From NCBI GenBank assembly GCA_027924645.1, contig BSBN01000039.1, positions 20,806,001 through 20,870,000 on the forward strand: DNA of 64,000 nucleotides. Direction: 5' to 3'. Origin of the DNA: Cunninghamia lanceolata (taxonomy: Eukaryota > Streptophyta > Pinopsida > Cupressales > Cupressaceae). The notes below the pieces were generated by a model that was given only the letters and a program-made list of their open reading frames with translations, did not search any database and was not told the origin of the DNA. Position numbers and translations under genes: made by a program. Shown in pieces: positions 60,640-64,000 of the stretch (position 1 is the stretch's first letter; the number at the start of each line of letters is the position of its first letter).

Positions 60640-61160
60640 CTCCCACATGACCTTGTATAGAGATAAAACTGAATCACCTCCGTTTCTCCTCACCATAAGA
60701 ATGTTCAACAAGAACTTGCACAACTGTTTGGTTGATTCAGGAGCTTCAACGAATGTTATGCCTTTGTCAATATGCAATGCATTAGGACTGCATCCTGCTA
60801 AATCCTTAAAGAAGGTCACTCAGCTGGACAAAACAGAAGTAAGTGTAGTAGGAGAACTAACTCACATTCACATGCAACTAGCATCTGATCCTAGGATCTA
60901 GTATTACATTGACATTCAGGTAGTTGACATACCTGATACTTATGGGATGTTGCTTAGCAGAGACTGGTCCAAAATGCTTAACGGATATATGTCCACGGAT
61001 TTCAGTCACATGTGGTTGCCATGGAAAGGTATACCTAATCAGATCAAGATTGATGCTAAACCTAGGATGAAACATATGATCACGGAATACAACAAAATGA
61101 ATGAGATCATGTACGTAAACATAGAACCTGGAGTTTATCGCATCAGACCGCAAACTGTTA
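60640..61160 (+). pseudogene. Aspartic protease domain of the large element, one TAG
   Basis: In the same frame as gag: PPFLLTIRMFNKNLHNCLVDSGASTNV has the DSGA active-site triad of a retropepsin (about 60735), followed by MPLSICNALGL and, after TAG 60899-60901, YYIDIQVVDIPDTYGMLLSRDW, matching the second conserved half (DxxYGMLLGRDW type). The TAG sits between PRI and YYI. The protease would cut the gag-pol polyprotein in the particle. Confidence 0.85.
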
Positions 61161-62060
61161 AAATAGAGGAGATCCTAATGCTTGATGTTCATCATCATCA
61201 TCATGATGATTATCATGAGGACATGTCAAGTATGGAATTTGACAAAGATCTAGATAATGAGAACGAAATAGATCACTTCAGAGATTTTGAGATGCATTTA
61301 TGTGCTCAGGTAAAATGTTGCCAATTATTGAATATACCTGCTAATGATATCTTAATTGATGGATGGTGCAGATTACATGGTGAAGCACACTCAGAAAAGA
61401 CTTGTGAAACATGCTTAGACATGATGGTACTGGAGCAGACATATAGTGAAGAATCATCATCATATTCCGAGGTGAGTGCTACATCTGATGATGATGACGA
61501 TATTAATTCTTATTTGTCTTCTGCAGGAACAGGAGGATTAACAGATCATGATGAAGATCATGTCTCGGAAGCAGAAGAGATCTTGGTTTCCAACCAGATA
61601 AGTGATGCAGAAAAAGAAAAGATCACCCCTGGTAGCGGTTGCTTCATGGAACCAGATTATGAGTTGTCTGATGAAGACAAAGGTAGTGACTTGACGAAGT
61701 TCGAAGAATTTCTGGTAAAAGAAATAGAGAAGATGACACAACAGCATAAATCTCCCTAGGAGGTTTTAATTAAAGGTCGGTGTAGGCTGCATGAGGCGCC
61801 TCACTCAGAAACGACTTGCTCACTATGTTTACACCTTTTGAAGAGGCATGCAGCTGTAAATCTTGAGCATCATCCTCCTGATGCTATGGAAGAGAAAACA
61901 GGAAAGTCCTCAGGCTCACAAAATAAAGAAAAGAAGAAACTTGAGGATGATGACAGCTCTAAGTTAAAGTAGATATCAGGTGGAGCAGCAGCCAGAGCTG
62001 CAAAGAAGAAAGGAGGACCAAATAAATATCCTGCTGTGGATAAATGTCCTGCTGAAGATA
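61161..62060 (+). pseudogene. Linker with two zinc-finger-like repeats, two TAGs
   Basis: Same frame. The acidic, Ser/Asp-rich linker contains WCRLHGEAHSEKTCETC (about 61367) and CRLHEAPHSETTCSLC (about 61781): identical spacing C-x2-H-x3-H-x4-C-x2-C, in units about 138 codons apart, each preceded by (D/E)(I/V)LI(D/K)G. TAG at 61757-61759 lies just before the second unit; TAG 61969-61971 follows it. A Lys/Gly-rich stretch then leads into the RNase H domain. The metal-binding role is inferred. Confidence 0.7.
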
Positions 62061-62074
62061 AACCTTGGATCCTG

Positions 62075-62445
62075 AAGTTTGATGGATCCAAATCTAGGCA
62101 AGGTGCTGGGGTAGGAATAGATCTCATTGATCCATCAGGAAAATCCTATTTAGCAGCTTACAGACTATAGTTCCCCTGTACCAATAATGTCGCAGAGTAT
62201 GAAGCTCTGATTCATGGAATGTTGTTCGCTCATAAGAAAAAAGTGAAGATCCTGCATGTCTTTGGGGATTCAGAACTAGTTGTGAGGCAAGTAAGAGGAA
62301 TTTACTCCTGTAACTACAGAAAACTATCAAATTACAGACATCGTGTGTGGGACCTGATTGAAGACTTTAATGCCTTTAATATCATTCACATACCAAGAGA
62401 ACAAAACCAGAAGGCAGATGCACTTGCCCAGGCTGCCTGTACGTT
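62075..62445 (+). pseudogene. RNase H domain located before RT, one TAG
   Basis: Same frame. The four acidic residues of RNase H are visible: FDGS (about 62080), AEYEAL (about 62200), FGDSELV (about 62267) and QKADALAQAA (about 62412). TAG 62168-62170 sits between AAYRL and FPCTNN, where related domains have Gln or Glu. It resembles the additional RNase H (aRNH) of Tat-lineage elements. In those the extra domain is usually described after RT-RNase H; here it precedes RT. It would degrade RNA in RNA-DNA hybrids. Confidence 0.8.
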
Positions 62446-64000
62446 AGAGCCGTTGTCTATATCCGGTCTGAAGAGATTTTCAGTAGAATTGGTGTCAGTA
62501 CCATCAGTACCTGACAATGTGACTAATCTCCAGGTGTTTGATGATGATCAGCACATTCTGGACTTCATATCAAACAGAGACATATTTGAAGCTCAGATCA
62601 TAGATGAGAATGGTATGGAAGATCATGTCTGGGAAGAAGATGAGATATTAGAGTTGCCTAGCAACAGAATTCCCAAAGGTATGATTGAATTAGGAAGAGC
62701 TTTTGATCTAGATAATATGCTTAAACATAAAGATCTGCCTAAGGCAGATGGAGGTCAATATTCACAAGTGAATATTGGACAAGCTGATGACAAGAGAAAC
62801 GTCCTATTGGGTAAGGTTTGTACACCAGAAGAGTTAGAAGGAATAACTCAAGCCCTTAAGGATTACATACATGTAATTGCATGGACTTATGATGAGCTAA
62901 AGACATATGACACTTCTGTCATAACTCATACTATACCTCTCAAGCCAGATGCAAAACCTTTCAGACAGAAGCAGAGGCTGGTCAATGCTCTGCTTGAACC
63001 AATCATCCTAGAGGAAGTCAAGAAATTGTTAAATGCTCAGATAATATTTCCTGTAAGGCACTCCACTTGGGTGGCTAATCTTGTGCCAGTCAGAAAGAAG
63101 AATGGAGACATCAGGTTATGTGTAGATTTCAGGAACCTGAACAGAGCATCAGAAAAGGACAATTATCCTTTGCCCTCCTTGGATGAAGTTCTACAGATTG
63201 TAAATGGAGCTAAAATGATGTCCTTCCTGGATGGTTTTTCAGGATACAACCAAGTGATCGTTGATAAAATTGACAGATTGAAAACTGCCTTCACCACAAA
63301 GTGGGGTATATTTGCATACAGACGTATGCCATTTGGACTCATAAATGCTGGAGCTACATTCCAGCGAGCAATGGACATAGCCTTCAGAGGCTTAATAGGA
63401 AAGTGTATAGTCATCTACATGGATGACCTGACGGTTTTCTCCAAGGAAAGGGGAAATCATGTTGCTGATCTCAGAAGTGTACTAAAGAAATGTGAAGAAT
63501 ATGGAATATCTTTGAATCCTAAGAAGTGCATATTCAGAGTCACAACAGGAAAGTTACTAGGCCACCTGATCACAAAAGATGGAATTATCATTGATCCTGA
63601 CAGGGTGGAGTCTATTATGAAGTTACAACTTCCAGGAAGCAAAAAGGAACTTAAATCTTACTTTGGTAAGATAAACTTTGTGAGGAAGTTCATCACCGGC
63701 TTTGCTGAGATTGTCAGACCACTAAATGCCATGTTGAAAAAGGATGCACAAATTGAGTGGACACCAGAAGCCAAGGCTGCTTTCGAAGATATAAAGAAGG
63801 CCATTTCAGATGCTCCTGTCCTCATTAGTCCAGATTATACAAGGGATTTCTACATCTACTCATTTGCCTCAGAACATACTTCTGCAGCAGTATTAACTCA
63901 AAGAAATGAAGAGAAGGAAGAGAAACCAATTGCTTTCATGAGCTGTCCTTTCAGGGATGCTGAATTAAGATATGTAGATGTTGAGAGACAGGCACTTGCA
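62171..64000 (+). CDS. pol: rest of first RNase H, reverse transcriptase and start of the gypsy RNase H (continues outside)
   Basis: Open for 610 codons from the TAG at 62168 to the window edge, in phase with gag. RT proper begins at about 62940. Landmarks are VRHSTWVANLVPVRKKNGDI, RLCVDFRNLNRASEKDNYPL, SFLDGFSGYNQV (first catalytic Asp), FAYRRMPFGLINAGATFQRA and IYMDDLTVFS (YMDD box, about 63417). The thumb/connection GKLLGHLITKDGIIIDPDRV and INFVRKFITGFAEIVRPL follow, then the start of the Ty3-type RNase H (about 63830). All RT motifs are intact. The last codons (VERQALA) still belong to RNase H; integrase must follow. Confidence 0.92.

Larger units (their letters stand above)
51171..64000 (+). 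mobile_element. Large Ty3/gypsy (Tat/OTA-like) element with a gene in its LTR; 3' part outside the window
   Basis: A 6.8-kb LTR (51171-57979), PBS (57985) and one gag-PR-RNaseH-RT-RNaseH frame that runs off the right end. LTR boundaries are set by homology with the inner element at 34623-43941: same starting hairpin and CACGCCCCATT context, and same end (ACCAACA / ATCAACA), then TGGC(G/A)CTAGAAGGAGGG. RT motifs SFLDGFSGYNQV and RRMPFGLINAGATFQRAMD fit the non-chromovirus OTA group (Tat/Athila/Ogre). Integrase, PPT and 3' LTR must lie to the right. Left flank is GTTCC; TSD not verifiable. Confidence 0.85.

Noticed and set aside
58643..62170. TAG read as a sense codon (recoded or suppressed) in the element
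   Set aside because: Eukaryotic nuclear host with normal code; scattered CAG-to-TAG decay explains the pattern without special translation. Kept only as an alternative in the findings.

Overview
The window is plant nuclear DNA from a large, repeat-rich genome. It is AT-rich, carries long (AT)n and (CA)n tracts, and consists almost wholly of nested LTR retrotransposons plus non-autonomous repeats. No intact host gene, tRNA, rRNA or CRISPR array was found. The only host-gene trace is a broken antisense fragment of a 5-oxoprolinase-like gene near 13.4-13.8 kb. Very long LTRs and deep nesting would suit a gymnosperm, but the sequence does not prove that.

Layout. 1-3044: 3' end of a pol-less LTR element (+ strand), inserted into the reverse transcriptase of a minus-strand Ty3/gypsy chromovirus-type element. 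That element's gag/protease/RT remnants, Met-type PBS and 3.1-kb 5' LTR fill 3045-8470, and it sits in turn in the gag of another minus-strand gypsy element (8471-10524 and its LTR). About 12.0-16.7 kb is unclassified, with the 5-oxoprolinase fragment. 16.7-18.9 kb holds two diverged copies of a dispersed repeat. 19.06-28.6 kb holds two related 3.5-4.7 kb repeats; the second has perfect terminal inverted repeats.

28.6-51.2 kb is a nest. A degenerate plus-strand gypsy leader and gag is split by a minus-strand pol-less LTR element (29827-47790; TSD CTTGG). That element's G-patch ORF is split by a younger element (34623-43941; TSD GGATC) whose 3.36-kb LTRs are longer than its 2.6-kb interior.

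51171-64000 is the most notable part: the 5' portion of a Tat/OTA-like Ty3/gypsy element with a 6.8-kb LTR. The LTR carries its own apparent gene: a leader intron with consensus splice sites and an ORF of about 1450 codons, ending upstream of a TATA box and an AATAAA signal, so the ORF lies in U3. After the PBS comes one continuous gag-protease-RNase H-RT-RNase H frame that runs off the window. Every in-frame stop in that frame is TAG, a pattern expected if CAG codons decayed by cytosine deamination at CHG sites. A complete RNase H domain lies before the RT instead of after it.
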